A stretch of 64,000 nucleotides of DNA, taken from positions 1 to 64,000 of the forward strand of contig JAFLCK010000004.1 in NCBI GenBank assembly GCA_017303615.1, given 5' to 3'. The position numbers and the translations under genes were made by a program. Below, in pieces: positions 51,995 through 60,506 of this stretch (position 1 is the stretch's first letter; every line of letters begins with the position of its first letter). Under the pieces are notes generated by a model. The model was not told where the DNA came from, ran no database searches, and worked only from the letters and a program-made list of their open reading frames with translations. The stretch is from Obscuribacter phosphatis_A (GTDB lineage Bacteria > Cyanobacteriota > Vampirovibrionia > Obscuribacterales > Obscuribacteraceae).

Positions 51995-53701
51995 CTAGTG
52001 GCTTACCTGTTTCTTCCATGCCTCTAGCAAATCTTTGTCAAGAAACTTGCCCAAAAGACCACCGTCTTCAAGATATTGAAGGAAGGAAGCAACATCTGGC
52101 ACTTTCTTTACCTCATGCCTATAAGTATGCAAGATAAAGACATCAGGAAATCGGTATGTTTCAACCGTGAAACCCTTGGAAATATCTTCAATTTTCTCTT
52201 TAGATAAAGCCAGTCGATCGCATACCACACCGCCTTTGACATCTCTAGAATTAAGCATCATCTGACACATCATGCCAAAATCCCAAACCCCATCATAAAT
52301 TGGCGCCCAATTAACATAACGCGGACAGCCCACCAAGAAGATGGATGACTGCTTACTAAAACTAGCTTTGTTCTGCAATAAGGTTTCGATGACAGTGCGC
52401 TGCAGCAGCCAAGAAACCTGCCATTGCTTAGCCGTGACGAGATCGGCCAGGCAATAAAAACTCATCAAAATGAACAAGAAGCCGGTAGGCAAAACACTAG
52501 ATAGTTTTGCCAGTAATGAATTACCTCGCTTGAGAAAGACTTCTCTCAAAATGACTGTCAAATAACAGACCAAACCCGAGAGCACCAAGGAACCGCCTAG
52601 CCCGCCGCCAGTATTGACACGATTGAAGATGCTTTCAATGAGCGGGTGATACTCCTTATTAAGCCCGAAGATAGAATAAGAAGAGAATATTGCAATTAAA
52701 CCAAACAAGACAGCTCTCAGATAAGTCTTTTTTGCTTGAACAAATGACTCTGCTTCGGTTTCATCGCGCAACACCAGAAAGCTCAATGCCGCAAATAAAA
52801 GACCCAAACCCATCATAGGCAGAAGAATACTTAGACTGGAGAGATAACCTTCAAGCCAAATTCGCTGACCAATTTCTCTAAAGAGCTTGGGACCGAGCTG
52901 AATATTGAGGCCGTCTAGCAAGGTGGAGGCTATCTCAGCAATGTCAAAAACCGGCACATGCACCAAAGGTTGCACAAACATCGGAATGAATATCTTCTGA
53001 TAGACAACAAAGGCAAGCACAGGCAAGGCAAAGAAAATACCTGCGAGAAAAAAGGACTTAAATCTGGCAGCTTTGTTTGGTGCTGACTTGGCAAGAATGA
53101 GAGCGTTGAAAGCCGCAAAAGGCAAAAATAGTTCATAGTTAAAAATGCCTGCTGCAAAACTTAGCCATGAGAGAAAGACAAGGAGACGACTGTGACCTTT
53201 GACCGATGTAGAAAGATCGGCTAACCAGAGACTAAAAGTAGAGAAGAAGAGCGACAGCGAGACCGAATTGCACATCACCCAATAGTGGGTAGTGTCGTGG
53301 CGCGGATCCAACAATGCCAGACTTGCGGCAATGAAGGCTAAGCCCTTACTCTCGAAGAGTCTGACCAGCAAGAGATAAAAAAAGAAAATAGCCAGCACTT
53401 CGAAAAAAGCATAGGTAAAGTGGTAACCAAAAGGTTCAACGCCGAAACAAGCCTGCATGAGAGGAAAATGCAAGGCTTCGACAGGTCGCATGGCCACTCT
53501 GCCGTCAATAAAGAAATAATAGGCAATTTTGGCAAATATATCCTGCGGTGCAAAATGCAAGTAACCAAGCATTGTCCAGTCATCTAAATAGAAACCGGTA
53601 TTGCGGAATGTTCTGCCAAAAACAGCCAGCTCAAGAAAGGCAAGCCAAGCAAACATCAATACAGCATGGCTACTCTTTAGTTTCTTTAGAAAAGCAGACA
53701 T
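51995..53701 (-). CDS. GT-C-type polytopic membrane protein, putative glycosyltransferase
   Basis: 568 residues, ATG start. Near the N-terminus TGFYLDDWTMLGYL carries an Asp-Asp pair in the first outer loop, and GRVAMRPVEALHFPL follows. This is the layout of GT-C glycosyltransferases that use lipid-linked sugars. About ten or eleven membrane segments follow, and a soluble C-terminal part of about 120 residues. No closer family was recognised. It begins 15 bases after the murF stop on the same strand and probably shares its transcript. A role in envelope glycan assembly is inferred. Confidence 0.8.
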   Translation of the reverse strand: MSAFLKKLKSSHAVLMFAWLAFLELAVFGRTFRNTGFYLDDWTMLGYLHFAPQDIFAKIAYYFFIDGRVAMRPVEALHFPLMQACFGVEPFGYHFTYAFFEVLAIFFFYLLLVRLFESKGLAFIAASLALLDPRHDTTHYWVMCNSVSLSLFFSTFSLWLADLSTSVKGHSRLLVFLSWLSFAAGIFNYELFLPFAAFNALILAKSAPNKAARFKSFFLAGIFFALPVLAFVVYQKIFIPMFVQPLVHVPVFDIAEIASTLLDGLNIQLGPKLFREIGQRIWLEGYLSSLSILLPMMGLGLLFAALSFLVLRDETEAESFVQAKKTYLRAVLFGLIAIFSSYSIFGLNKEYHPLIESIFNRVNTGGGLGGSLVLSGLVCYLTVILREVFLKRGNSLLAKLSSVLPTGFLFILMSFYCLADLVTAKQWQVSWLLQRTVIETLLQNKASFSKQSSIFLVGCPRYVNWAPIYDGVWDFGMMCQMMLNSRDVKGGVVCDRLALSKEKIEDISKGFTVETYRFPDVFILHTYRHEVKKVPDVASFLQYLEDGGLLGKFLDKDLLEAWKKQVSH

Positions 53702-53716
53702 CTTAAGCGAAAGCCG

Positions 53717-55156
53717 TCAAGAACCGTCGCCGACAGCGGTTTTCTCAGCCGAGAAAGAGCCGGTCTCACTTAGCTTCAAAACCAACTCATCAAGATTTGT
53801 ACTGTGTGATCCCTTAATCATCACACAATCACCGGGAGCAAGCAGCGATCTAAGCCGATCAAAAGCCTCTGCTTTATCGGCACAGGCGAAAATCTTAAAG
53901 CTAGCGCCGTTAGCGCCTTTGGCAATGAGAGAAGCCTCCGAACCAACGGTAAATAGAAAGTCGACCGCTTTATCTCTAAGCCACTGCCCAAGCTCGAGAT
54001 GCAGTGGGTCAGTATAGTCACCCAGCTCTGCCATTTTGGCTAGCACGACAAACTTGCGCTTATTTTGGAAATTACTAGAGGTAAGAATGGCATCAACGGC
54101 ACAGCGCACCGAATCGGGATTGGCGTTATAGGACTCATCCACGATGGTCAGTCCGTTAGCGGCCTCTATAATGTTGCCGCGACCTTCGACAGTGCTCCAA
54201 CAAGCCAATCCCTCTTTGATTTGGGCGGCAGATAAACCAGCCAGAATGCCAGCCTTGACGGCACACCAAGCATCGCGCACCAAGTAAGAGCCATGCGCCT
54301 TCACAAAGAATCGCTCGCTATGCCCATCGATCGCAACTGAAAACTCGGTGCCTGAAGAATTAACAGCAGTGATCTCGACCTTGTCAGAGTCGAAATCATA
54401 AACCCTGCCAGAAAAGACTTCTGTGCAGGCGTTTCTCACCAAATCGGACAACTCTCCGCAAATGGCGATGCCGCCGCGCTTCTCAAGGTTGGCATACAAT
54501 TCGCATTTTGCCCGGGCAATATTTTCTTTACTGCCCAATAACTCAATATGGGTGGTACCGACACCGGTGATGATACCAAGATCGGGCTCGCCGACTCTAG
54601 CCAACTCATCTATTTGACCGAGCCCTCGCATGCCCATTTCAAGAATTAAATAAGATGTTTCCTCGGGCATTGAAAGAATTGTTAGGGGCACTCCAATTTC
54701 ATTGTTCTGATTAGCTAGTGATTTATGAACGCCCTTGCCGGATGCCGAGAAGACACAACCGACCATCTCTTTGGTTGTGGTCTTGCCCGATGATCCTGTT
54801 ATCCCAATCACAAATGGTTTATGCCTGCGACGGGCATGCAAGGCAATAGACTGATAGAACTGCAATGTATCAGGCACTGCCAATAGTGCTAGGGCTGTTG
54901 AGCCGATCTCTTGTCTGACAGCCTCGATTTGACTTTTCTCTACTATGGCAAGAGAAGCGCCTCTTTTGGCAGCTTCCATGACGAAACGATGCCCATCAAA
55001 GCGCTCTCCCTTGAGAGCCAGATAAAAATCTTGGGCTTCGACCTTGCGTGTATCAGTAACCACAGGCGCCAAGACATCAGGCGCACTGGTACCACCGGTG
55101 AGGATAAGCTCAGTTTCGGCTAATCCGCTAAGCTCAGTAACGGAAAACTTCAGCAC
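53717..55156 (-). CDS. murF: MurF UDP-MurNAc-tripeptide-D-Ala-D-Ala ligase
   Basis: 479 residues, GTG start directly after the stop of the upstream gene. It has VLAPVVTDTRKVEAQDFYLALKG with the GERFDGH block that binds UDP-sugar, the ATP loop GITGSSGKTTTKEM, the block HKSLANQNNEIGVPLTIL, LILEMGMRGLGQI, TGVGTTHIELLGS, and DESYNANPDSV. It adds D-Ala-D-Ala to the UDP-MurNAc-tripeptide in the cytoplasm, the last soluble step of murein precursor synthesis. The rest of the mur/dcw cluster is not in the window. It is flanked by the MshEN-repeat gene upstream and a GT-C membrane gene downstream. Confidence 0.96.
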   Translation of the reverse strand: MLKFSVTELSGLAETELILTGGTSAPDVLAPVVTDTRKVEAQDFYLALKGERFDGHRFVMEAAKRGASLAIVEKSQIEAVRQEIGSTALALLAVPDTLQFYQSIALHARRRHKPFVIGITGSSGKTTTKEMVGCVFSASGKGVHKSLANQNNEIGVPLTILSMPEETSYLILEMGMRGLGQIDELARVGEPDLGIITGVGTTHIELLGSKENIARAKCELYANLEKRGGIAICGELSDLVRNACTEVFSGRVYDFDSDKVEITAVNSSGTEFSVAIDGHSERFFVKAHGSYLVRDAWCAVKAGILAGLSAAQIKEGLACWSTVEGRGNIIEAANGLTIVDESYNANPDSVRCAVDAILTSSNFQNKRKFVVLAKMAELGDYTDPLHLELGQWLRDKAVDFLFTVGSEASLIAKGANGASFKIFACADKAEAFDRLRSLLAPGDCVMIKGSHSTNLDELVLKLSETGSFSAEKTAVGDGS

Positions 55157-56455
55157 TCAATCCTTCTTGGTCACTTTAGACCACAAATTACCAAGCCAAC
55201 CACTCTTCTTATCAGCACCAACTTCTTCCTGACTTGGCGTCTTCACCTGAGCCGTGTCAGATGGAAGTTCCTTCAGGACCTCATGAAACTCTTGGCCGGT
55301 CTTAATACACATTTTCATAGCCAAGACGCACTGCGAATTATTGATTATGCCGTCTACGACCAAGCCCTGTCCCTGATAGGCGGCTTGGATCAAACGCTTT
55401 TCCACCATCTCCTTGGTGAGAATGACCTCGGCAATAGACACGTTCAATTGCCGCCCAAGCGATTGGGCTCGATTGAAATTCTCACCGGTCAGAGCACCTG
55501 ACTGAAGCAGTAGTTCGAGTACGCCGGTTACTTTCTCGATTTCGTCCTTACGAGAGGCACGCTCTTCGATGATTACATCTATGCCTACTTTACGGCTATT
55601 GGCTTGTCTCAATATGTCGGCGGCCTGGAGACCACTGATCTGACCGCTTGAAACCATCTCTTGTAGCCTCAGACTTTCGTCAACAACCCCTGGAGCGATC
55701 ATGCCAGATTGCACCAAGACTTCGCCTATCTTTTGATTCTCATTCAAGCCGATTTCAATGGCTGAAATCTTGTCACCTTCAGTAACCAAACCAGCTTGGG
55801 TAAGCAAATCTCCGAGTTTGACTGACTCTTTCTGCCCTTGCCGATAAGCACCGGCATCGACAAGAGATTGCTCTAGGGACTGCTGCTTTCGAGCGGCACT
55901 CTTAAGACCGTTAATTGCCTGCTCTTCTGTGATTTTGCCGTCTCTCATCAAGACCTGGGCAGTAAGAGCAGACTGCAAAAGATTGGAGGATATGGCTCGA
56001 TTGAGAACCAAGCAACGTCCAAGTGGAAGATTATTCTCTTGCGACTGCCAGAGCGCCTGCTCTAAAACTGATTTGTCAATCAAACCAGATTGCACAAGCA
56101 GACTGCCTAGTTCACCAAAAGTACCAGACTGCTCTTCCATATCGGCGGGAGGAGTCCAACCCAGTCTGCGAAAAGCTTCGTCGAGAGGGATCTTGCCCTT
56201 GACCGAAACGTTTATTACTTTTACGCCGAAATCAGCGGATATGACGCTATTGCGGATGAGACCCTGAACGTAAAGAGCAGTCTCAACATCACTCTCAGAG
56301 AGCTCCCCTATGGTCATAAGGACGCGGCCCACTGGTGTCTGAGAGTTCTTTGAAATCTTCAGAGCTTCAAGCAATACTTCCTGTCTGATGACGTTAGCCG
56401 CCACCAGCAGCTCGCCAATACGCTTAGGGGGTACGCGTCTACCAGATATTTCCAT
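55157..56455 (-). CDS. Protein of four tandem MshEN/GspE-N-like modules
   Basis: The frame is open from a TTG at 56530; the ATG at 56455 (MEISGRRVPPKRIGELL) starts just before the first module and is preferred (432 residues). Module starts are visible as RIGELLVAANVIRQEVLLEA, ELGSLLVQSGLIDKSVLEQA, KLGDLLTQAGLVTEGDKISA and VLELLLQSGALTGENFNRAQ, each followed by a second half such as PLGRCLVLNRAISSNLLQSA or KIGEVLVQSGMIAPGVVDES. This matches the N-terminal domain of GspE/MshE ATPases, which in MshE binds c-di-GMP. No ATPase domain follows; the tail is Lys-rich (WLGNLWSKVTKKD). It abuts murF (stop and start adjacent), so the two are coupled. Confidence 0.8.
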   Translation of the reverse strand: MEISGRRVPPKRIGELLVAANVIRQEVLLEALKISKNSQTPVGRVLMTIGELSESDVETALYVQGLIRNSVISADFGVKVINVSVKGKIPLDEAFRRLGWTPPADMEEQSGTFGELGSLLVQSGLIDKSVLEQALWQSQENNLPLGRCLVLNRAISSNLLQSALTAQVLMRDGKITEEQAINGLKSAARKQQSLEQSLVDAGAYRQGQKESVKLGDLLTQAGLVTEGDKISAIEIGLNENQKIGEVLVQSGMIAPGVVDESLRLQEMVSSGQISGLQAADILRQANSRKVGIDVIIEERASRKDEIEKVTGVLELLLQSGALTGENFNRAQSLGRQLNVSIAEVILTKEMVEKRLIQAAYQGQGLVVDGIINNSQCVLAMKMCIKTGQEFHEVLKELPSDTAQVKTPSQEEVGADKKSGWLGNLWSKVTKKD

Positions 56456-56555
56456 AGTTAGTAGTCTAGCAAAATTGAGGGCTTTTGAACTCGAAAAAGA
56501 GCCACTATTGCGGATCGAACATGACAGCAAAGCAGATTAACCGCAGTTCATGATG

Positions 56556-56602
56556 ACAAAGAAAAGAAGCAGACACCAACTCGCTACCGAGTTGATGCCT
56601 GC
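56556..56602 (-). terminator. Rho-independent terminator after the four-paralog cluster
   Basis: On the minus strand a fully paired 15-bp stem (GCAGGCATCAACTCG / CGAGTTGGTGTCTGC, two G-U pairs) with loop GTAG is followed by TTCTTTTCTTT. It lies 40 bases past the last paralog stop, and would end transcription of the cluster before the MshEN-murF genes. Confidence 0.88.
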
Positions 56603-56641
56603 TATTTAGCCAAGTTTTCTAAGTTTCTAGGTATCTAGCAA

Positions 56642-57091
56642 TTAGTAGTTGTCGTCGTAAGGAACAACAAAACCTTTGCCCTGGAAAATCATGCTATGGC
56701 TTCCGCTGTGGGGGCTAGGATAGCCGATGAAGCCATGCTTCATGCCATAACCTGCACCGTGCAGCAAGCCATAGGTGCTGCCGCCGAGCAGTCCGATAGG
56801 ACCACCAGTCACAGCTCCAGCTACCATCTCGTAGACACCATCTTCTTTGCCGAGGTTGCGAGCAACCATCTTGGTTCCACCGATAGCACCTTTGATGCCA
56901 TCTTGGAAGGCAGCAGTGGGAACGTCCCAAGCAGTAGTCACGGCAGCCGAGACCACGCGGCAGGGGAAGTACCACATTTCGTAGATTACGCGAGCGGATT
57001 CAGGACGCTCGGGGTACGCCATACTGGGCGCATTAAGACCGACTAGCAGTCCGGCAGCAGCCAGCAATGACGACAGAAATTTCTTTTGCAT
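56642..57091 (-). CDS. Small secreted Gly-rich protein, paralog 4
   Basis: Last of four tandem paralogs. The ATG at 57091 follows GAGGATA; another ATG lies at 57103. 149 residues. Signal peptide MQKKFLSSLLAAAGLLVGLN ending PSMA. The mature part has YFPCRVVSAAVTTAWDVP, an LGKEDGVYEMVAGA segment, and then GGPIGLLGGSTYGLLHGAGY with repeated small-x-x-x-small spacing, which could pack as membrane-inserting helices. It ends with a longer His/Ser/Gly tail in place of the GWEKPFS motif of its siblings. No known family was recognised. The function is unknown, but an envelope or outer-membrane location is likely. Confidence 0.82.
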   Translation of the reverse strand: MQKKFLSSLLAAAGLLVGLNAPSMAYPERPESARVIYEMWYFPCRVVSAAVTTAWDVPTAAFQDGIKGAIGGTKMVARNLGKEDGVYEMVAGAVTGGPIGLLGGSTYGLLHGAGYGMKHGFIGYPSPHSGSHSMIFQGKGFVVPYDDNY

Positions 57092-57131
57092 TATCCTCAC
57101 CATCTTCCTAAAAGTGATTCGCTAAAATCGA

Positions 57132-57548
57132 TTATTTCTCTTCCATAGTCAGGAAGGACCAGCGGCTGAAGGGTTTTTCCCAGCCTTTCTTCCAGCCGTG
57201 GAAGAAGCCACGATAAACACCATGAGCGCTACCCAACACCAGACCGGTGGAACCACCAATCGGAACAGCAGCCATGCGCTGACCCCAACCTTTTTCGTCG
57301 CCGAACTTTTCGGCTACGTGGTTGGTGCCTTTGAGGAACCAATGGTAACCATCATCGATCGGACCGCTGACAGCACCGGTGAAAAGAGCACCACTGACAG
57401 CACCGACGGTACGAACCGGAGCTTGCAGCACCCAGTTGACCGGTTTGGCTTCGTAGTCGATAGCTTGAGCTTCCGGAGCTACTGCCGGAAGATAAGCAGC
57501 GGCCACGAGAGCCGAAAGAATTAGCTTACCTAGAACTTTTTTAGTCAT
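57132..57548 (-). CDS. Small secreted Gly-rich protein, paralog 3
   Basis: 138 residues from the ATG at 57548, which follows GTGGGA (a GTG lies 9 bases upstream). Signal peptide MTKKVLGKLILSALVAAAYL ending EAQA. The mature part has QAPVRTVGAVSGALFTGAVS with GPIDDG, then HVAEKFGDEKGWGQRMAAVP, then GGSTGLVLGSAHGVYRGFFH and GWKKGWEKPFSRWSF. It shares with its neighbours the VR...G..G block, the FGDEKG motif and the GWEKPFS end. The 28-base gap to paralog 4 has no terminator, so they are co-transcribed. Confidence 0.84.
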   Translation of the reverse strand: MTKKVLGKLILSALVAAAYLPAVAPEAQAIDYEAKPVNWVLQAPVRTVGAVSGALFTGAVSGPIDDGYHWFLKGTNHVAEKFGDEKGWGQRMAAVPIGGSTGLVLGSAHGVYRGFFHGWKKGWEKPFSRWSFLTMEEK

Positions 57549-57587
57549 TTTTCCCACCGTTTCTAATTTCTAAGACTAAGTTGGGGG

Positions 57588-57617
57588 TGCCCGGCATCAC
57601 TTGGCATATGCCGGGCA
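57588..57617. repeat. Perfect inverted repeat between paralogs 2 and 3
   Basis: TGCCCGGCAT (57588-57597) and ATGCCGGGCA (57608-57617) pair over 10 bp with a 10-base loop. There is no T run after it on the minus strand, so it is more likely an RNA processing, stability or attenuation stem than a full terminator. Confidence 0.7.
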
Positions 57618-57629
57618 ACTCTTCCTTAA

Positions 57630-58010
57630 TTACTTCTCTTCAGTTACCAGATAAGATTCTGTGCTGAAGGGCTTTTCCCAGCCAGTGACGAAGCCGTGAC
57701 GGGCTCCAGTAATGGCACCGTAGGGCATGCCCCATACGAAACCAGTAGGAACGCCGATTACGAAGGCGGCCAAATTCTGACCAAGACCTTTTTCATCACC
57801 GAATTTCTCAGCGAGGATACGCTGAGTTTTGTAGGGCATGCGCCAGAGAGAGTTCACGAGAACACCCTGAGGAGCGTCGAACACACCAGCGGTTACGGAA
57901 CCGAAGAAGCTAGCAACGCTGCCGAGAGGGCCGTCGGCGGCCATCGAGGGCATTGCAGCTCCAAGGGTCAGCACCGAGGCTGTCACAAGAGCGAATACTT
58001 TGTTTTTCAT
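57630..58010 (-). CDS. Small secreted Gly-rich protein, paralog 2
   Basis: 126 residues from the ATG at 58010, preceded by GGTAAGGAA; the frame is open further upstream. Signal peptide MKNKVFALVTASVLTLGAAM ending PSMA. The mature part has GSVASFFGSVTAGVFDAPQG, RILAEKFGDEKGLGQNLAAF, VIGVPTGFVWGMPYGAITGA and the end GWEKPFSTESYLVTEEK. It is closest to paralog 3 (same FGDEKG-x-GQ and GWEKPFS motifs). Function unknown. Confidence 0.84.
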   Translation of the reverse strand: MKNKVFALVTASVLTLGAAMPSMAADGPLGSVASFFGSVTAGVFDAPQGVLVNSLWRMPYKTQRILAEKFGDEKGLGQNLAAFVIGVPTGFVWGMPYGAITGARHGFVTGWEKPFSTESYLVTEEK

Positions 58011-58030
58011 TTCCTTACCACCTGGAGTAG

Positions 58031-58057
58031 GAGGATGGTTCTGAGAGAACCATCCTC
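58031..58057. repeat. Perfect inverted repeat between paralogs 1 and 2
   Basis: GAGGATGGTTCT (58031-58042), loop GAG, AGAACCATCCTC (58046-58057): a 12-bp perfect stem just upstream of the ribosome binding site of paralog 2 on the minus strand. It has no T run. It may tune stability or translation of the mRNA segments. Confidence 0.75.
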
Positions 58058-58129
58058 TCAATTCCCAACATTGTTTTAGAAGCACACCATTAGTATCTAA
58101 TTTAAATACTCAGTTGACCAACGATGAAG

Positions 58130-58519
58130 TTAGTCTTCTTTGAAGGTGAAAGCTTCTTTGCTGAACGGCTTTTCGAAGCCGGTTTTCATACCGTGCCAGC
58201 CGCCGTCGAAGCAGCCATAAGCAGCTCCGCCAACGATACCGAAGGGTCCACCAACAAGGGCACCAGTCCACTGTTGATACATACCATCTTCGTTACCGAG
58301 CTTGCCGGCTACCCACTTGGTGGACATGATGGCGCCTTTGGTACCATCTTTAACCGCACCGAGGGGAACACCAACTACGGTGCCTACACCAGAACCAAGA
58401 ACTCTGACAGGGAACAGGCAAACTGTTTTGAATGTGTCGTCATCGGCATACGAAGGAGCGACCATTGTGCCAACCAGAGCCGAGGCTAGTATGAAAGAGG
58501 ACGCTAACTTTTTAAGCAT
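58130..58519 (-). CDS. Small secreted Gly-rich protein, paralog 1
   Basis: First gene of the four-paralog cluster; the ATG at 58519 follows GGAGAT. 129 residues. Signal peptide MLKKLASSFILASALVGTMV ending PSYA. The mature part has LFPVRVLGSGVGTVVGVPLG, KWVAGKLGNEDGMYQQWTGA, VGGPFGIVGGAAYGCFDGGW and the end GFEKPFSKEAFTFKED. The LG-x-ED-G-x-Y form links it to paralog 4, while its end motif links it to paralogs 2 and 3. It has Gly-zipper-like helices. Promoter elements should lie in the 480 bases upstream. Confidence 0.84.
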   Translation of the reverse strand: MLKKLASSFILASALVGTMVAPSYADDDTFKTVCLFPVRVLGSGVGTVVGVPLGAVKDGTKGAIMSTKWVAGKLGNEDGMYQQWTGALVGGPFGIVGGAAYGCFDGGWHGMKTGFEKPFSKEAFTFKED

Positions 58520-59000
58520 GCAAATCTCCATCTCTTAGCTTTCGTGTTTTGGAAATCATTTTTCGAATGATTTGACCAGACCTGGACCAACTCGGCCCGA
58601 GACCAATCCCCATTTTACTCATTTTCTCCGAGAGGTCCATATTTAATGACTCGTATTTTTGTAGTAGGCAGAGTGAAGAGCCGAACTGGTGAGCGTTTCG
58701 GGAATAATATCGGCTTGTAAAAAGTTTGTTGGATAGAATACACTTTCCAAGCGGTATATCGAATCATGAGCCTTATACCCTTCTCTCAAATATAGAGCCA
58801 GTGGGGATCTTCGGACTTCAGAGCATACTGACAAGCTTGTCGCACCAAATACGGTTGCAAAGCAGCAGTTGTCAGGTGCATTTTTACCCCGGGAACATAT
58901 TCCTGCCTATCCACGTCTGATTATTTTTCGTTCAGAAAGGGAATGAGGCACCATTTTCAGTGGCACCTCATTCCAAGTCTATAAAGCTACCTAGTTATCT
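58520..59000. other. 480-bp intergenic region upstream of the paralog cluster
   Basis: No gene is seen. On the minus strand this is the leader and promoter region of paralog 1. It holds a weak hairpin AAATCATT-TTTCG-AATGATTT near 58555-58575, and a 12-bp palindrome GACAAGCTTGTC at 58830-58841 that could be an operator. The last part holds the hairpin described separately. Confidence 0.4.
58940..58974 (-). terminator. Imperfect hairpin, probable terminator after the GT2 gene
   Basis: GGAATGAGG...CCA and TGG...CCTCATTCC pair as 9 + 3 bp around a 2-base mismatch. It lies 27 bases beyond the end of the minus-strand glycosyltransferase gene. The run after it on that strand (CTTTCTG) is only weakly T-rich. 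Confidence 0.5.
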
Positions 59001-60344
59001 TTAGGTGCGAAAAGCATGATCTGCCACTCCAGCATGCTCAGTTCGGTGCCATTTTGACACCTGCCTGCCGAACAAGATTTTCGAAAAGGAAACAGCGATA
59101 ACTGGAACCCAATGTCCGTATACATAGGCAGTCACAAAGAAACTCTGTGTCATAGCCTTTAGCACCGAAATTGGTGCTCGATAAATTCTCATTGCTATAA
59201 ATACGTTTATTTGAGTGGTTACGAAAATACCGAGGGCGACAAGACCAAGAAACTTGCCATATGTAGGTACACCGGAGACCAGATTGATGAACTCAGATGA
59301 AATCTGCAGCAGCATCAAAGCTGGTACCACAAAGTAAACAGTAAACACCAAGGTATCTAAGCGCTCAACGAGTGAAAGCCTAAAGGGCGAATTGAGAGGA
59401 AAGATATAGTCGAGATAGCGCCTGATGCTACCCTCAGCCCAGCGCCTACGCTGACGGATCAAAGACTTGAATGTGGTTACAGCTTCTTCCCAAACAATTG
59501 CCTCAGAAGAGAATCTAATATCCCAGTTGTTCACCAGCAGGCGCATCGAAAGATCTAAGTCATCGGTAATAGCTTTGTTATTCCAGCCACCGACATCGAC
59601 CAGAGCTTGACGTTTAACTAGTTGACCATTACCGCGTAGTTCTACAGCACCACCGATGAGGTCACGAGAAACTTGGAAATAAGTATCGAGGGCGTACTCG
59701 GTCGCTTGGCACTCGACCAGAAAGCCCTTCTGATGTTTATACATTCGCTTTTGAGCCTGAACAGCCCCAACATTCTCAGGCTCAAGATCAGGCAAAATGC
59801 GCTTGAGGAAATCAGGATCAACATATGCATCGGCATCAAAAACAGCAATCACTTCACCTTTGCACTGAGCCAAAGCTTCGTTGAGAGCTGCTGATTTACC
59901 TGGGCAGGAACCGGGCAATCTATTGATCACTTTAAGGCGAGGAAACTCCAGTTGCAACTTCCTCAAAATATCAGGCATAGAATCATCCGAAATATCGTCG
60001 ATGACCCAAAGGTTATAGTTCTCGTAATCGAGCTTGAACATGTTACGAACCGTGGTCTCAATTACTCGAGATTCGTTCTTGGCAGAAATCAAAATATCAA
60101 CAAAAGGCTCATAAGCCTTTGCCGGCAGTACGGACTCAACAGACCTGACGGCTTGCGCTCGCCTACGAATCCGAAGGCGGTGACGACTTTGAGCGGTCAA
60201 AAGCCAAATGCTGTGAGTCGCCATAACTAAAATCAGACCGCTAAGAATGAACAAAATCTCCGGACCGGTCACAAAGAGGTCTATAGCCTTGAGCGCCGCC
60301 CAGACCATAACTATGAGTGATAGAAGGATTATTCGGTTCCGCAT
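59001..60344 (-). CDS. Membrane GT2 glycosyltransferase (processive polysaccharide synthase-like)
   Basis: 447 residues, ATG start. Two N-terminal membrane helices (about 1-48) precede the GT2 catalytic domain: FVDILISAKNESRVI, VIDDISDDS, GKSAALNEAL, VFDADAYVDPDF (DxD), ELRGNGQLVKRQAL, ITDDLDLSMRL (the TDD/ED base) and QRRRWAEG (Q-x-x-R-W). Three or four membrane segments follow. This is the cellulose/chitin/poly-GlcNAc synthase pattern (PgaC-like) with all motifs intact. It should make and export a beta-linked polysaccharide. The polymer is not known; no pgaB-like deacetylase or c-di-GMP PilZ domain is attached. Confidence 0.92.
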   Translation of the reverse strand: MRNRIILLSLIVMVWAALKAIDLFVTGPEILFILSGLILVMATHSIWLLTAQSRHRLRIRRRAQAVRSVESVLPAKAYEPFVDILISAKNESRVIETTVRNMFKLDYENYNLWVIDDISDDSMPDILRKLQLEFPRLKVINRLPGSCPGKSAALNEALAQCKGEVIAVFDADAYVDPDFLKRILPDLEPENVGAVQAQKRMYKHQKGFLVECQATEYALDTYFQVSRDLIGGAVELRGNGQLVKRQALVDVGGWNNKAITDDLDLSMRLLVNNWDIRFSSEAIVWEEAVTTFKSLIRQRRRWAEGSIRRYLDYIFPLNSPFRLSLVERLDTLVFTVYFVVPALMLLQISSEFINLVSGVPTYGKFLGLVALGIFVTTQINVFIAMRIYRAPISVLKAMTQSFFVTAYVYGHWVPVIAVSFSKILFGRQVSKWHRTEHAGVADHAFRT

Positions 60345-60506
60345 AAGAATCCAAGATAGTAGTCGCCAAGTTATAGTCTATTAGATTCTGGCAACCTGGC
60401 AACCTAATATAACTGTCTAAGTATTACTTTATATAGGCAGTTCTATCGCCAAGAGCTCCAGTAGTTGGGCTTGAAGAGAAAACCGCCTGATAAATATTAT
60501 AGCGGT

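Noticed and set aside
51955..52137. 60-codon plus-strand frame after the adaptor gene
   Set aside because: It overlaps the end of the GT-C membrane gene on the other strand and has low-quality composition.
57198..58489. Long plus-strand frames opposite the four secreted paralogs (about 57198-57524, 57696-58079, 58124-58489)
   Set aside because: They mirror the minus-strand genes, lack ribosome binding sites, and arise from the codon bias of the real genes, which have signal peptides and shared motifs.
56642..58519. Assignment of the paralogs to the exosortase-associated TIGR04073 group
   Set aside because: Size and Gly-rich layout are similar, but the conserved end (GWEKPFS) and the FGDEKG motif do not match my memory of that group, and no exosortase gene is near.
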